Below are positions 7,924-17,367 of a stretch of 64,000 nucleotides of DNA, piece after piece. The stretch comes from Streptococcus vestibularis (GTDB lineage: Bacteria; Bacillota; Bacilli; Lactobacillales; Streptococcaceae), in NCBI GenBank assembly GCA_010604095.1, contig JAABLG010000008.1:1-64000 (forward strand). Reading direction: 5' to 3'. The notes under the pieces are model-generated. The model saw only the letters and a program-made list of their open reading frames with translations, was not told the origin of the DNA and ran no database searches. Within the stretch, counting starts at the first letter, position 1. Each line of letters opens with the position of its first letter. A program made the position numbers and the translations under genes.

Positions 7924-9957
7924 ATGGAAAAGAAAGTTGGATTTAAACTACACAAGGTTAAGAAAAATTGGGTGACTATCGGAGTCAGTACTCTGTCAAT
8001 GGTTGCTTTAGCAGGTGGTGCCTTTTTGACAGATCAATCTGCAAAGGCAGATGAAGTGCCAGTTCCTAATAAGGGCGGTTATGAACAATCAGATGCTGGT
8101 ATTGAATCAAGTGCATCACTGGTTAATCAAAGCTATACGCCAACCTTAACAGAAGATGCTACTTACGTGTCAGCGGTGCCATCAAACTCTGGAAGTCAAA
8201 TGACTGCAAGATACGAGGCGTCATCATCTTATTCAACAGAAGGCTTATCAGCGTCTGTTATGGGTGCTGGAGCAACTAGTGGTGGAGAGGTAGTAAGTAC
8301 TGGTCAAGGAAGTGTGTCTTCAGGTACTTCACAGGCTTCACAAGGTGCACAAGTCACTGAAACACAGACCTCTAATACAACAACACCTGGTTCAGGTTAT
8401 CAATCAGGTAGCAGTTCTGCGTCAGTGAGTGTTAGTTCGTCAAGTTCTTCAAGCTCATCAAGTTCTGCATGGTATTCTTACTCGTCTTCATCATCATGGT
8501 CTTCATCATCTGATGCTAGTGGATTTGCAGCATTTACGACGAATTGGCCTGATTTGAATGCCATTAATTTAAATGGTCGTCGTAACACAACAATCACGAT
8601 TACAGCTTCTGGAACGACTCCAAATGTAACCATTATTTCAAATTCAAATAAATTGATTCCTAATGTGTCAGTGACAAATTCAAATGGTTCAACACCGAAT
8701 GTCACTATCATTACACAAGGAAACAAACAAAATAATTCAGGCTATCAAATCATCTCAGGTGAGATAAAACCAAGTGTAGATTCAAACACTCACAAGTCAT
8801 CATTTGTCCGTGTAGGTGAAAATCAATGGTATTATTTTGACCAAAACGGCCAAAAAGTGAAAGGTGAACACGTTATCGATGGTAAGACTTATTACTTCCT
8901 AGATAACGGTCTTCAAGCTCGTGACTATCTTCTTAAAGGTGGCGACGGCTACACTTATTACTATGATAAAAATGGTGTCAAAGCCATTAATGGTTTCTAC
9001 GATTTTGCAGGCTACCGCAAAGATGTCCGCTACTTTGATTGCTATGGACATATGGCAACTGGCCTCGTTGAAATGTCTGGTGTGACCTTCTACTTTGACA
9101 CGCAAACAGGTATCCAAGCTAAAGACAAATTTATTCGTTTTGCTGACGGTCATATCCGCTACTTCATTCCAGATACTGGTTACATGGCGGTTAATACCTT
9201 TGTTCAAAACAAAGAAAACCAAGCTTGGTACTACCTAGATGAACATGGATATGCTGTGACAGGGAAGCGTATCATTAATGGTAAGGAATACTGTTTTGAT
9301 GCAGAAGGCCGTCAAATCAAAGGTCAATTGGTGAATCAAGGAAGCACAAGTTACTACATTTCTGCTCAAACGGGTGAAATGGCTGTGTCACGCTTTATCT
9401 TTGAAAATAACAACTGGTATTATGCTGATGCTTCAGGAAATCTCGTTCAAGGAGCAAAAGTGATTGATGGCAAACAGTATTATTTCAACAAAGATCACAG
9501 TCAGCTAAAAGGTGGCTGGGCTGAAGGGCGTTATTATGACGCTGTTACTGGTGAAGCAGCCATCAACCAGTTTATCCAAATGGCAGCTAACCAATGGGCT
9601 TACCTCAACCAACAAGGCTACAAGGTAACAGGCCTTCAAACCATTAACGATAAGGTTTATTACTTTGGTAACAATGGTGCGCAAGTTAAAGGTAAAGTGC
9701 TTACTATCAATGGTAAGAAATGTTACTTTGATGCCCACACAGGTGAGAAGGTTGCCAACCGTCTTGTCGAAGTGACACGTGGTTGCTGGTATTATTTCAA
9801 CGCAGCTGGTCAAGCAGTGACAGGACAACAGGTTGTCAATGGTAAACACCTTTATTTTGACGCTTCAGGTCGTCAAGTGAAAGGTCGCCATGTTTATGTT
9901 GGTGGTAAACGTCTCTTTTGTGATGCCAGAACTGGCGAATTGCGACGTGGTCGTTAA
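7924..9957 (+). CDS. secreted glucan-binding protein with GTF-type signal and Ser-rich linker
   Basis: 677 residues. The N-terminus is the long GTF-type signal (FKLHKVKKNWVTIGVS, cleavage near AKADE), nearly the same as in the glucosyltransferase at 11960. Then come a Ser/Gly/Thr-rich region (to about residue 195, including long Ser runs), two imperfect TPNVTII segments, and from about 290 glucan-binding repeats ending GRQVKGRHVYVGGKR. There is no GH70 catalytic core. It looks like a glucosyltransferase paralogue whose catalytic domain is missing or was replaced by a low-complexity spacer. The ATG at 7924 has AGAAAGG upstream; a TTG at 7855 lies inside the promoter. Confidence 0.85.
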   Translation: MEKKVGFKLHKVKKNWVTIGVSTLSMVALAGGAFLTDQSAKADEVPVPNKGGYEQSDAGIESSASLVNQSYTPTLTEDATYVSAVPSNSGSQMTARYEASSSYSTEGLSASVMGAGATSGGEVVSTGQGSVSSGTSQASQGAQVTETQTSNTTTPGSGYQSGSSSASVSVSSSSSSSSSSSAWYSYSSSSSWSSSSDASGFAAFTTNWPDLNAINLNGRRNTTITITASGTTPNVTIISNSNKLIPNVSVTNSNGSTPNVTIITQGNKQNNSGYQIISGEIKPSVDSNTHKSSFVRVGENQWYYFDQNGQKVKGEHVIDGKTYYFLDNGLQARDYLLKGGDGYTYYYDKNGVKAINGFYDFAGYRKDVRYFDCYGHMATGLVEMSGVTFYFDTQTGIQAKDKFIRFADGHIRYFIPDTGYMAVNTFVQNKENQAWYYLDEHGYAVTGKRIINGKEYCFDAEGRQIKGQLVNQGSTSYYISAQTGEMAVSRFIFENNNWYYADASGNLVQGAKVIDGKQYYFNKDHSQLKGGWAEGRYYDAVTGEAAINQFIQMAANQWAYLNQQGYKVTGLQTINDKVYYFGNNGAQVKGKVLTINGKKCYFDAHTGEKVANRLVEVTRGCWYYFNAAGQAVTGQQVVNGKHLYFDASGRQVKGRHVYVGGKRLFCDARTGELRRGR

Positions 9958-9974
9958 TATTAATATGATTTAAG

Positions 9975-10038
9975 AATCTAGAGAACTTTTTCCCTTTCCA
10001 ATTTCAATTATTAATTTTTCCTATCAAATCTCTAGATT
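9975..10038. repeat. 10-bp inverted repeat after the glucan-binding gene
   Basis: AATCTAGAGA (9975-9984) and TCTCTAGATT (10029-10038) are perfect complements across a 44-bp loop rich in pyrimidines. The role is unclear; the true terminator follows. Confidence 0.5.
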
Positions 10039-10050
10039 ATTAAATAATTC

Positions 10051-10080
10051 AAAGCCAGCAGTTGCTGGCTTTTGATTTTT
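10051..10080 (+). terminator. terminator of the glucan-binding protein gene
   Basis: Stem AAAGCCAGCA (10051-10060) with TGCTGGCTTT (10063-10072), 2-nt gap, then a T-rich run. Confidence 0.8.
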
Positions 10081-10147
10081 CTTGGCGAATAAGGTGATAG
10101 CAGTAGCTCTTTTTAGCGGTATAACAGTTTATACATCAGGAGAAATA

Positions 10148-10179
10148 GAAAAAAGCCAGCAAAGACCGCTGACTTTTTT
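10148..10179 (-). terminator. terminator of the Abi_2 gene
   Basis: A-run, GCCAGC, loop, GCTGAC, T-run (one mismatch). Read on the minus strand it ends with T residues about 60 bp after the abi stop. Confidence 0.6.
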
Positions 10180-10238
10180 CAATAACCCGATATAAAATGC
10201 GAGCCAAGGTTTTACCTTGTTTCCTCATATCAATAGTA

Positions 10239-11135
10239 TTATGTTTTATCCAAAAAGTCAACTGATTTTTTGAAAATTGATTCAAAGAATTTTTTTAAAG
10301 ATGTTGAATGATTTATCATCTCACTATTCTCATAATATCTGTTTAATACTTCAGTTCCCTCTTTATACCGTCTCTGATTAAGTTCGTCGGAGCAAATTTT
10401 TGAGTGTATATAAAACAAATTAACTAAATCAATAATTTTGGGATACTTAACTAATCCGTTATTGATACCCATTGTATTTGAAAATGATTTGGTAGATGGA
10501 TAAGGTCTTGGAATCATATCCTCTTTTAAAAATAGATTGATTAAAAATACATCATTATGAGCACAAGAGTTACGGATGTTCTTAATGAATCTGTGTTCCT
10601 TAGCATAAAGTTTCTCGTATTTAGGGGTTCTAGATTCAATATAGAACTCTAAAAATTGGACTAACGTTCCAAAATCAATAATTTCCATAAGGACCCAAGA
10701 TGAAATTTGTGTTTTTTTACGAAACATGTCTAATCGATATTTACTGCTTCTAAAATGTGACAGTACCTCATTGAACTTTTTAGGGAATTTATCTTGAAAC
10801 TCTTTAACAATTGTATAGCCATCCTCGTTATCATCATCAGTTAGGATTCTCATAAGGTTAGTTCTTGTTGCATGTTCAATGTCTAAACAAAGCATGAGTA
10901 GATATTCTCTCAAACGTACATCTAATTTAGCAGTGGCAACGAGATGATCAAATGTTAACTTATCATATCCCCCTTGAGGAAGTTTAGGGAAATTTTTTCT
11001 ATAACTAGAAATTTTATAATAGTAACTTCTAGTTTTGAGATAGTTTTCAATTTGATCTTCAGTATAGCTACCAGGAGATATATTTTTATCCTCAAGTTTT
11101 TGAATAAGATCTTTAAAAGATAATTTGGGTTTCAT
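10239..11135 (-). CDS. Abi_2-family (AbiD/AbiF-like) abortive-infection protein
   Basis: A 298-residue putative phage-defence protein. The N-terminus has the Abi_2 pattern (LSFKDLIQKLEDKNI, then YYYKISSYRKNF and FDHLVATAKLDVRLREYLL..DIEHATRTNL). The C-terminal half carries an RNSCAH motif, the R-x4-H typical of HEPN-type RNases to which this family is thought to belong. The start at 11135 is chosen over one 21 bp upstream because GGAG precedes it by 6 nt. It stands alone, in opposite orientation between two glucan genes, has its own terminator and is visibly AT-rich. This fits acquisition by transfer. Confidence 0.8.
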   Translation of the reverse strand: MKPKLSFKDLIQKLEDKNISPGSYTEDQIENYLKTRSYYYKISSYRKNFPKLPQGGYDKLTFDHLVATAKLDVRLREYLLMLCLDIEHATRTNLMRILTDDDNEDGYTIVKEFQDKFPKKFNEVLSHFRSSKYRLDMFRKKTQISSWVLMEIIDFGTLVQFLEFYIESRTPKYEKLYAKEHRFIKNIRNSCAHNDVFLINLFLKEDMIPRPYPSTKSFSNTMGINNGLVKYPKIIDLVNLFYIHSKICSDELNQRRYKEGTEVLNRYYENSEMINHSTSLKKFFESIFKKSVDFLDKT

Positions 11136-11552
11136 TATTTCTCCTATTTTTCTCAATACTTACACCCCTATATATTTGAGGTAGGTACGTTCTTAGCAGG
11201 TTGTAAGATGAGGTGTGTAATCGTTATCATGGTTAGATTAGAGCAAAGAATTTCACGAAAAGAAAACTTTCTTATTTTTTGATAAAAGACCTTTTATATT
11301 TCACACAATATAAAATATAAAGTGTTCAAAAATAAAAATTTCTTCGAAAAAGATAATAAGTTGAGATGTGCTACCCTTGTCTCTAATTAAAAGGAAAATT
11401 TAAAATTACTCGTTAAAATAAGATGACTTTGGCTTACGTTGAAAGTTCTGAAACCGACCAAGGAATACTGAACTATCCTATTATAACCGGCTGAAAACGG
11501 GCTATAATTCTCAGAAAGACTCAGCTATTTTTGATTAAAGAGTAAGGGTGTT

Positions 11553-11639
11553 ATGGAACTTAATGTCACAGATAAAACAACTTGTGTAAAAATACCAGCC
11601 AAGAGTTTTGCGGGCTACCAAACATGGAAAGCGCCATGA
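11553..11639 (+). pseudogene. 28-codon fragment, possible start of a lost effector-binding-domain gene
   Basis: ATG preceded by AAGGG. The product starts MELNVTDKTTCVKIPAKSFA and ends after WKAP at TGA. The pattern (short strand, KIPAKSFAGY) recalls the first strand of GyrI-like/AraC effector-binding domains, but it is too short to be sure. No continuation in other frames was seen. Confidence 0.25.
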
Positions 11640-11898
11640 CCTTCGAATGAGTTGATCACGCAGGTTTTCACAGTTATATGTCAGTATCTCTAGCCAAATC
11701 CTTTATTTCATCTTAGAAATGAAGGTTTTTTTATTTAAATTTACATTAATTTTGTAGGCTTGGGAGGAGTTGTTAAAAAGTCCCTAGCCTAATGATTATC
11801 GTTAGTTATGTCATCTCTAGTTTAGGAGTTACCTCATTTAGACCACCTTTCTGAGAAAAGAAAGGTGCCTACATTAAGCTGACATTATAGTTGTGTAA

Positions 11899-11927
11899 TT
11901 GTATTCCCTTGTCAAATAGCTTATGAT
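11899..11927 (+). promoter_or_regulatory. promoter of the glucosyltransferase gene
   Basis: -35 TTGTAT (11899-11904), spacer 17, -10 TATGAT (11922-11927), within the same GTAATTGTATTC and GCTTATNAT context as the promoter at 7855. Conservation of the spacer flanks suggests common control, for example by an Rgg-type regulator as known for other streptococcal gtf genes. No such gene is in the window. Confidence 0.65.
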
Positions 11928-11959
11928 AGAAATATTATAAGGGAAAAAGGTTATATATT

Positions 11960-14900
11960 ATGGAACAAGAAGTACGCTTTAAACTGCATAAAGTGAAGAA
12001 GAATTGGGTAACGATTGGGGTAACAGCACTCTCAATGGTTACCGTTGCTGGTGGCACTTTGTTGGAAGACCAACAGGTTCAGGCCGATGAGCAAAATGCT
12101 GCGAATCAGTCGGGTGATAGCAGTCAGGATTTGCTTCGAGAAGCGTCTGCCACAACGAATGATACAGCAACTACAGTAGCACCAACTATCTCAGCAGATG
12201 CCAATACTGCTAGCGTCAACATTCCTGTCGCAGATGCCACTAACACGACAACAGCTGCCACAGATAGAGCAGCGGCACCTACTACAACTGCAGCGACAGT
12301 TGATACTAACTCAGGTCAAGCAGCACCAAGTACAAATGTGCAAGCAACTGCGGCTGATACGAGTGCTACACCTACAGATACAAATAATGCGACTGCAACA
12401 GCTACGACAGACCGTGCAGCAACAACTGATACGGCAAATACAGAAGCTCGTACACGTAGTCGTCGTGCCTTGGCAGAAACTCGTGAAGCCAACACCAACA
12501 CGTCAACTGGCATCCAATGGATTAACGGCAAACAATACTATGTCAATAGTGACGGTAGTGTGCGTAAGAACTTTGTCTTTGAGCAAGATGGTAAGTCATA
12601 TTACTTTGATGCTGAAACAGGGGCTCTTGCGACCAAGTCACAGGATGAATTTTCAACAGAACCTATCAAGGCAGCTGTGGATTTTTCATCTGGAAATCAG
12701 CTCTACAAAAACGATAACAAATCTTTGGACCAACTTGATACCTTCATCACAGCGGATGCCTGGTACCGTCCAAAGAGTATTCTCAAGGATGGTAAGACTT
12801 GGACAGCTTCAACTGAAGCAGACAAACGTCCTCTCTTGATGGTTTGGTGGCCTGACAAATCGACTCAGGTTAACTACCTTAACTACATGCAAAATCAAGG
12901 TCTTGGTGCAGGATCATTTTCAACCAACTCTAGCCAGGAAAGTCTAAATCTAGCTGCTAAAGCGGTTCAGACTAAGATTGAAGAGCGTATTGCGCGTGAA
13001 GGCAATACCAACTGGTTGCGTACAAGTATTGATCAGTTCATCAAGACTCAGCCAGGTTGGAATAGTAGCACTGAAAATAGTTCATACGACCACTTGCAAG
13101 GCGGACAGTTGCTCTTTAACAATAGTAAGGGTGATACTGGTAACCGTACTAGCTACGCCAACTCTGATTATCGTTTGCTTAACCGCACACCGACAAACCA
13201 GAGTGGGACACGTAAGTACTTCAAGGACAATTCTATCGGTGGTCTTGAGTTCTTGCTTGCCAACGATATTGATAACTCAAACCCAGCTGTTCAGGCGGAG
13301 CAACTTAACTGGCTCCACTTTATGATGAATATCGGAAGCATCATGGCCAACGACCCAACAGCCAACTTTGACGGTTTGCGTGTCGATGCCTTGGACAATG
13401 TGGATGCTGACCTTCTCCAAATCGCTTCAGATTACTTCAAAGCAGCCTATGGTGTTGACAAGTCTGAAGCCAATGCGATCAAACACTTGTCATACTTGGA
13501 AGCCTGGTCTGCCAACGACCCATATTACAACAAGGACACTAAGGGGGCACAACTGCCGATTGATAATGCCCTTCGTAATGCTCTTACCAACCTTTTGATG
13601 CGTGATAAAAATACACGTATGCAGCTTGGGGACATGACTGCCTTCATCAACAGTAGTTTGAATCCACGTGGTGCCAACGATAAAAATGGTGAGCGTATGG
13701 CTAACTATATTTTCACCCGTGCCCACGATACTGAAGCCCAAACCATTATCCAACGTATCATCCGTGATCGTATCAATCCAAATCTGTTTGGCTACAATTT
13801 CACCCGTGATGAAATCAAGAAAGCCTTCGAGATTTACAATGCGGATATCAATACAGCTCACAAGACTTATGCGTCATACAACTTGCCATCTGTCTATGCC
13901 CTCATGTTGACCAACAAGGACTCTATAACACGTGTTTATTACGGTGACCTCTACCGTGAGGATGGTCACTACATGGCCAAGAAGACGCCTTACTTTGATG
14001 CCATCGACACCCTCTTGCGTGCCCGTATCAAGTATGTAGCTGGTGGTCAAGACATGGAAGTGAAGAAAGTCGGAAATGACGGCCTCTTGACATCAGTTCG
14101 TTATGGGAAAGGTGCCAATAACAGAACTGATTGGGGAACTGCTGAAACCCGTACGCAAGGGATGGGTGTCATCATGACCAATAACTATGATTTCCGATTG
14201 GGTAGCAATGAAACTGTAACGATGAATATGGGTAGAGCCCACCGTAATCAGCTTTACCGTCCATTGCTTTTGACGACTAAGGATGGTATAGCAACCTACC
14301 TCAACGATTCTGATGTACCTTCAAACCTTCTTAAACGTACCGACTGGAATGGGAACTTGACCTTCAATACCAATGATATTTTTGGTGTGGAAAATGTGCA
14401 AGTATCAGGTTACCTCGGTGTCTGGGTACCAGTCGGGGCTAAGGCTAACCAAGACGCACGTACACAGCCAAGTAACCGTGCCAATAGCGATGGTCAAGTT
14501 TACAAGTCTTCAGCAGCCCTTGATTCGCAAGTCATGTATGAAGCTTTCTCAAACTTCCAAGCTTTTGCGGACGATCAGCCAGAACTCTACATGAACCGTG
14601 TCTTGGCTAAGAACACTGACTTGCTCAAAGCTTGGGGTGTTACATCTGTTGGACTTCCACCACAGTACGTTTCAAGTAAAGATGGTACCTTCCTCGATTC
14701 AACGATTGACAATGGTTATGCCTTTGATGACCGTTATGACATGGCCTTGAGTCAAAATAACAAGTATGGCTCACTTGAAGACCTCCTTAACGTCCTTCGT
14801 GCCCTCCACAAAGATGGTATTCAGGCCATTGCTGACTGGGTGCCAGACCAAATCTATAACCTTCCAGGTAAGGAAGTGGTGAATGCCACGCGTGTTAACG

Positions 14901-16699
14901 GCTACGGTTATCATCAACAAGGTTATCAAATTGTGGACCAAGCCTATGTGGCCAATACCCGTACAGATGGCACAGACTATCAAGGCAAGTACGGTGGTAC
15001 CTTCCTTGATGAGCTTAAAGCTAAGTACCCATCTATTTTCAACCGTGTGCAAATTTCAAATGGTAAGCAGTTGCCTACGAATGAAAAGATCACCAAATGG
15101 TCTGCTAAGTACTTCAACGGAACCAACATCCTTGGACGAGGCATCAATTATGTTCTTCGTGATGACAAGACCAATCAGTACTTTAATACTTCAGCCAACG
15201 GCCAACTCTTGCCAACACCACTTCGTGACACGGGTGCCATCACAAGCACTCAAGTCTTCCAACGTCGTGGACAAGATGTTTACTTCCTTCGTGATAATCA
15301 AGTTATCAAAAATGAATTCGTTCAAGACGGTGACGGCAACTGGTATTACTTCGGTGCTGACGGTAAGATGACTAAGGGTATTCAAACTATCAATAGCAAG
15401 GATTACTATTTCTTTGACAATGGTATCCAATTGCGTAACGCTCTTCGTCGTGCTAGCAACGGTTATACTTACTATTACGGTCTAGACGGTGCCATGATTA
15501 AGAATGCCTTTGTTGATTTTGATGACAAACATAAGCAGGTTCGTGCCTTTACGACTCAAGGAACAATGGTAGTGGGTAACCTTCATTGGAGTGGCCACCA
15601 TTTCTACTTTGACCGTGAAACTGGTATCCAGGCTAAGAATCGCGTTGTTCGTACAGATGATGGCAAATTGCATTACTATGTTGCTGAAACTGGAGACATG
15701 GGACGAAACGTCTTTGCGACAGACAGCAACACAGGTAAACGTTATTACTTTGACGCTGACGGTAATACTGTGACTGGTTCACGTGTCATTGATGGTAAGA
15801 CTTATTACTTTAACCAAGATGGTAGTGTCGGTACGGCCTACAGCAATCGTGCAGATTCTATTATCTTTGAAAATGGTAAGGCTCGCTACATCACACCAGC
15901 AGGCGAAATCGGACGTAGCATCTTTGTCTACAACCCAGCAACTAAGGCATGGAACTACTTTGATAAAGAAGGTAACCGTGTCACAGGACGCCAATACATT
16001 GATGGTCACCTCTATTACTTCAAGGAAGATGGTAGCCAAGCTAAGGGTGAAATTATCGAGGAAAACGGCATTAAGTATTACTATGAGCCAGAATCAGGTA
16101 TTCTTGCTAGCGGACGCTACCTCCAAGTTGGTGATGACCAGTGGATGTACTTCAAACAAGACGGTTCACTGGCTATCGGCCAAGTTCGTGCTGATCATGG
16201 ATACCTTAAGTACTTTGATAAAAATGGTATCCAAGTCAAGGGTAAAACCATTGTTGAAGATGGTAAGACTTATTACTATGATGCCCACAGTGGAGCTCTT
16301 GTCACAAGCAGCTTTGCTGAGATTGCACCAAACCAATGGTCTTACTTCAATACTGATGGCCAAGCCCTTAAAGGCAAGTGGACTATCAATGGCAAGGAAT
16401 ACTACTTTGACCAAAATGGTATCCAATACAAGGGCAAAGCCGTTAAGGTCGGTAGTCGTTACAAGTACTATGACGAAAACGATGGTCAACCTGTAACCAA
16501 CCGCTTTGCTCAAATCGAGCCAAACGTTTGGGCTTATTTCGGAGCTGATGGCTATGCCGTAACAGGCGAACAAGTCATCAATGGCCAACACCTTTACTTT
16601 GACCAATCAGGTCGCCAAGTTAAAGGAGCCTACGTCACAGTCAATGGCCAACGCCGTTATTACGATGCCAACACTGGCGAATATGTCCCAGGAAGATAA
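11960..16699 (+). CDS. GH70 glucosyltransferase (glucansucrase)
   Basis: A 1579-residue secreted enzyme that splits sucrose and polymerises glucose into extracellular alpha-glucan. It has a GTF-type signal (FKLHKVKKNWVTIGV), a Thr/Ala-rich variable region to about 185, one N-terminal glucan-binding unit, then the GH70 core. The catalytic residues are Asp476 in FDGLRVDALDN (nucleophile), Glu514 in SYLEAWS (acid/base) and Asp590 in RAHDTEAQTII (transition-state stabiliser). C-terminal glucan-binding repeats run from about 1110 and end GEYVPGR. All motifs are intact. S. salivarius has several paralogues (gtfJ, K, L, M); which one this is cannot be decided here. The residues after the stabiliser (TEAQ) differ from the SEVQ of the best-known S. 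mutans enzymes. Confidence 0.95.
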   Translation: MEQEVRFKLHKVKKNWVTIGVTALSMVTVAGGTLLEDQQVQADEQNAANQSGDSSQDLLREASATTNDTATTVAPTISADANTASVNIPVADATNTTTAATDRAAAPTTTAATVDTNSGQAAPSTNVQATAADTSATPTDTNNATATATTDRAATTDTANTEARTRSRRALAETREANTNTSTGIQWINGKQYYVNSDGSVRKNFVFEQDGKSYYFDAETGALATKSQDEFSTEPIKAAVDFSSGNQLYKNDNKSLDQLDTFITADAWYRPKSILKDGKTWTASTEADKRPLLMVWWPDKSTQVNYLNYMQNQGLGAGSFSTNSSQESLNLAAKAVQTKIEERIAREGNTNWLRTSIDQFIKTQPGWNSSTENSSYDHLQGGQLLFNNSKGDTGNRTSYANSDYRLLNRTPTNQSGTRKYFKDNSIGGLEFLLANDIDNSNPAVQAEQLNWLHFMMNIGSIMANDPTANFDGLRVDALDNVDADLLQIASDYFKAAYGVDKSEANAIKHLSYLEAWSANDPYYNKDTKGAQLPIDNALRNALTNLLMRDKNTRMQLGDMTAFINSSLNPRGANDKNGERMANYIFTRAHDTEAQTIIQRIIRDRINPNLFGYNFTRDEIKKAFEIYNADINTAHKTYASYNLPSVYALMLTNKDSITRVYYGDLYREDGHYMAKKTPYFDAIDTLLRARIKYVAGGQDMEVKKVGNDGLLTSVRYGKGANNRTDWGTAETRTQGMGVIMTNNYDFRLGSNETVTMNMGRAHRNQLYRPLLLTTKDGIATYLNDSDVPSNLLKRTDWNGNLTFNTNDIFGVENVQVSGYLGVWVPVGAKANQDARTQPSNRANSDGQVYKSSAALDSQVMYEAFSNFQAFADDQPELYMNRVLAKNTDLLKAWGVTSVGLPPQYVSSKDGTFLDSTIDNGYAFDDRYDMALSQNNKYGSLEDLLNVLRALHKDGIQAIADWVPDQIYNLPGKEVVNATRVNGYGYHQQGYQIVDQAYVANTRTDGTDYQGKYGGTFLDELKAKYPSIFNRVQISNGKQLPTNEKITKWSAKYFNGTNILGRGINYVLRDDKTNQYFNTSANGQLLPTPLRDTGAITSTQVFQRRGQDVYFLRDNQVIKNEFVQDGDGNWYYFGADGKMTKGIQTINSKDYYFFDNGIQLRNALRRASNGYTYYYGLDGAMIKNAFVDFDDKHKQVRAFTTQGTMVVGNLHWSGHHFYFDRETGIQAKNRVVRTDDGKLHYYVAETGDMGRNVFATDSNTGKRYYFDADGNTVTGSRVIDGKTYYFNQDGSVGTAYSNRADSIIFENGKARYITPAGEIGRSIFVYNPATKAWNYFDKEGNRVTGRQYIDGHLYYFKEDGSQAKGEIIEENGIKYYYEPESGILASGRYLQVGDDQWMYFKQDGSLAIGQVRADHGYLKYFDKNGIQVKGKTIVEDGKTYYYDAHSGALVTSSFAEIAPNQWSYFNTDGQALKGKWTINGKEYYFDQNGIQYKGKAVKVGSRYKYYDENDGQPVTNRFAQIEPNVWAYFGADGYAVTGEQVINGQHLYFDQSGRQVKGAYVTVNGQRRYYDANTGEYVPGR

Positions 16700-16765
16700 G
16701 CAGTAGTAGGCCCAGTGACTGTCCAGAGAACACAGAGACGAGAATGAGGGAAAATTCTCAAGAAG

Positions 16766-16791
16766 AAAGATCGTGAAAACGGTCTTTTTTT
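16766..16791 (+). terminator. terminator after the GTF gene
   Basis: AAAGATCG/CGGTCTTT stem (one G-T pair) and a run of T. The same hairpin recurs at 17337-17361. Confidence 0.75.
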
Positions 16792-16797
16792 GTATCT

Positions 16798-16851
16798 CTA
16801 TTTCGATTTTTTCGAAATAGTCTTGACAGTAGTCTATGAAAAGCGTAGAAT
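16798..16851 (+). promoter_or_regulatory. promoter with overlapping dyad, first immunity gene
   Basis: Perfect dyad CTATTTCGA (16798-16806) / TCGAAATAG (16812-16820) just upstream of -35 TTGACA (16823-16828), spacer 17, -10 TAGAAT (16846-16851). The dyad is a candidate operator for the ArsR/SdpR-type repressor encoded at 18224. Confidence 0.75.
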
Positions 16852-16971
16852 ATTTTTCAAAAAAAGAAAATAGGTGTGCTCACCAAGATAGCATTTCTTT
16901 CCGAATTCGATGATAGTATAAATCAAATGTTTACCTTGAGAAAAGCAGGATCTATTTAGGGAGTGTTCTAG

Positions 16972-17298
16972 TTGACAAAAAGTAATAATATCCAAATTGA
17001 AGATATCTTAAACAATATCTATAATCTGATTCTAAATCCAGAAACAACTGAAGAAGAGAGAAACTTGCTCGTAACGTTTAAAAACGAAATAGAAGTTGGA
17101 AAGAAGGATAATGGTGAACTTCTTGCAGAGTTACGCAGAGCTATTCAAGTTCTAGCTGTCGACAATCTTTCTAAAGGGATTTCACTGAGTTCAGGATTGA
17201 GTGAATTGAGTAAGACACTCACAGAATTCCAAAATGAATCAGAACGTAACGCTAATCTAGCAATAGGATTGTCATCAATCGCCATGTTTTTGAGATGA
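16972..17298 (+). CDS. EntA-type bacteriocin immunity protein, copy 1
   Basis: A 108-residue protein with the helical-bundle pattern of Enterocin A-type immunity proteins: ILNNIYNLILNPE, ERNLLVTFKNEIEVGKKD, AELRRAIQVLAV, LSKTLTEF. It should protect the cell from a class IIa-like bacteriocin at the membrane's inner face. The start is TTG, since the paralogue at 19290 has ATG at the aligned position; AGGGAG lies upstream. No intact bacteriocin gene is next to it, so it may be an orphan that gives protection against other strains. Confidence 0.8.
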   Translation: MTKSNNIQIEDILNNIYNLILNPETTEEERNLLVTFKNEIEVGKKDNGELLAELRRAIQVLAVDNLSKGISLSSGLSELSKTLTEFQNESERNANLAIGLSSIAMFLR

Positions 17299-17336
17299 TT
17301 TATCTGTTTGTGATGCTTAATAATTAAAATGACAAA

Positions 17337-17361
17337 AAAGATCGTGAAAACGGTCTTTTTT
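17337..17361 (+). terminator. terminator after immunity copy 1
   Basis: AAAGATCG (17337-17344) / CGGTCTTT (17351-17358) with a T tail. Duplicate of the hairpin at 16766. Confidence 0.75.
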
Positions 17362-17367
17362 GTGCTC

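Larger units (their letters stand above)
11136..11959. other. 824-bp region upstream of the glucosyltransferase
   Basis: Mostly AT-rich. It holds a 28-codon frame (11553-11639), an imperfect dyad around 11480-11506 (TTATA..TATAA arms around CCGGCTGAAAACGGGC), and the GTF promoter (11899-11927). The leader after the promoter is short. Confidence 0.5.
16766..16959 (+). repeat. terminator-promoter-leader duplication, copy 1
   Basis: Corresponds to 17337-17502: same terminator, CTATTT..AAATAG dyad, TTGACA-17-TAGAAT promoter and ATAAATCAAATG leader. Directly after that ATG (16927) the sequence jumps into a fragment of the ArsR gene (ACCTTGAGAAAAGCAGGA, as at 18369-18386), giving a 10-codon frame ending TAG at 16957-16959. 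Confidence 0.8.
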
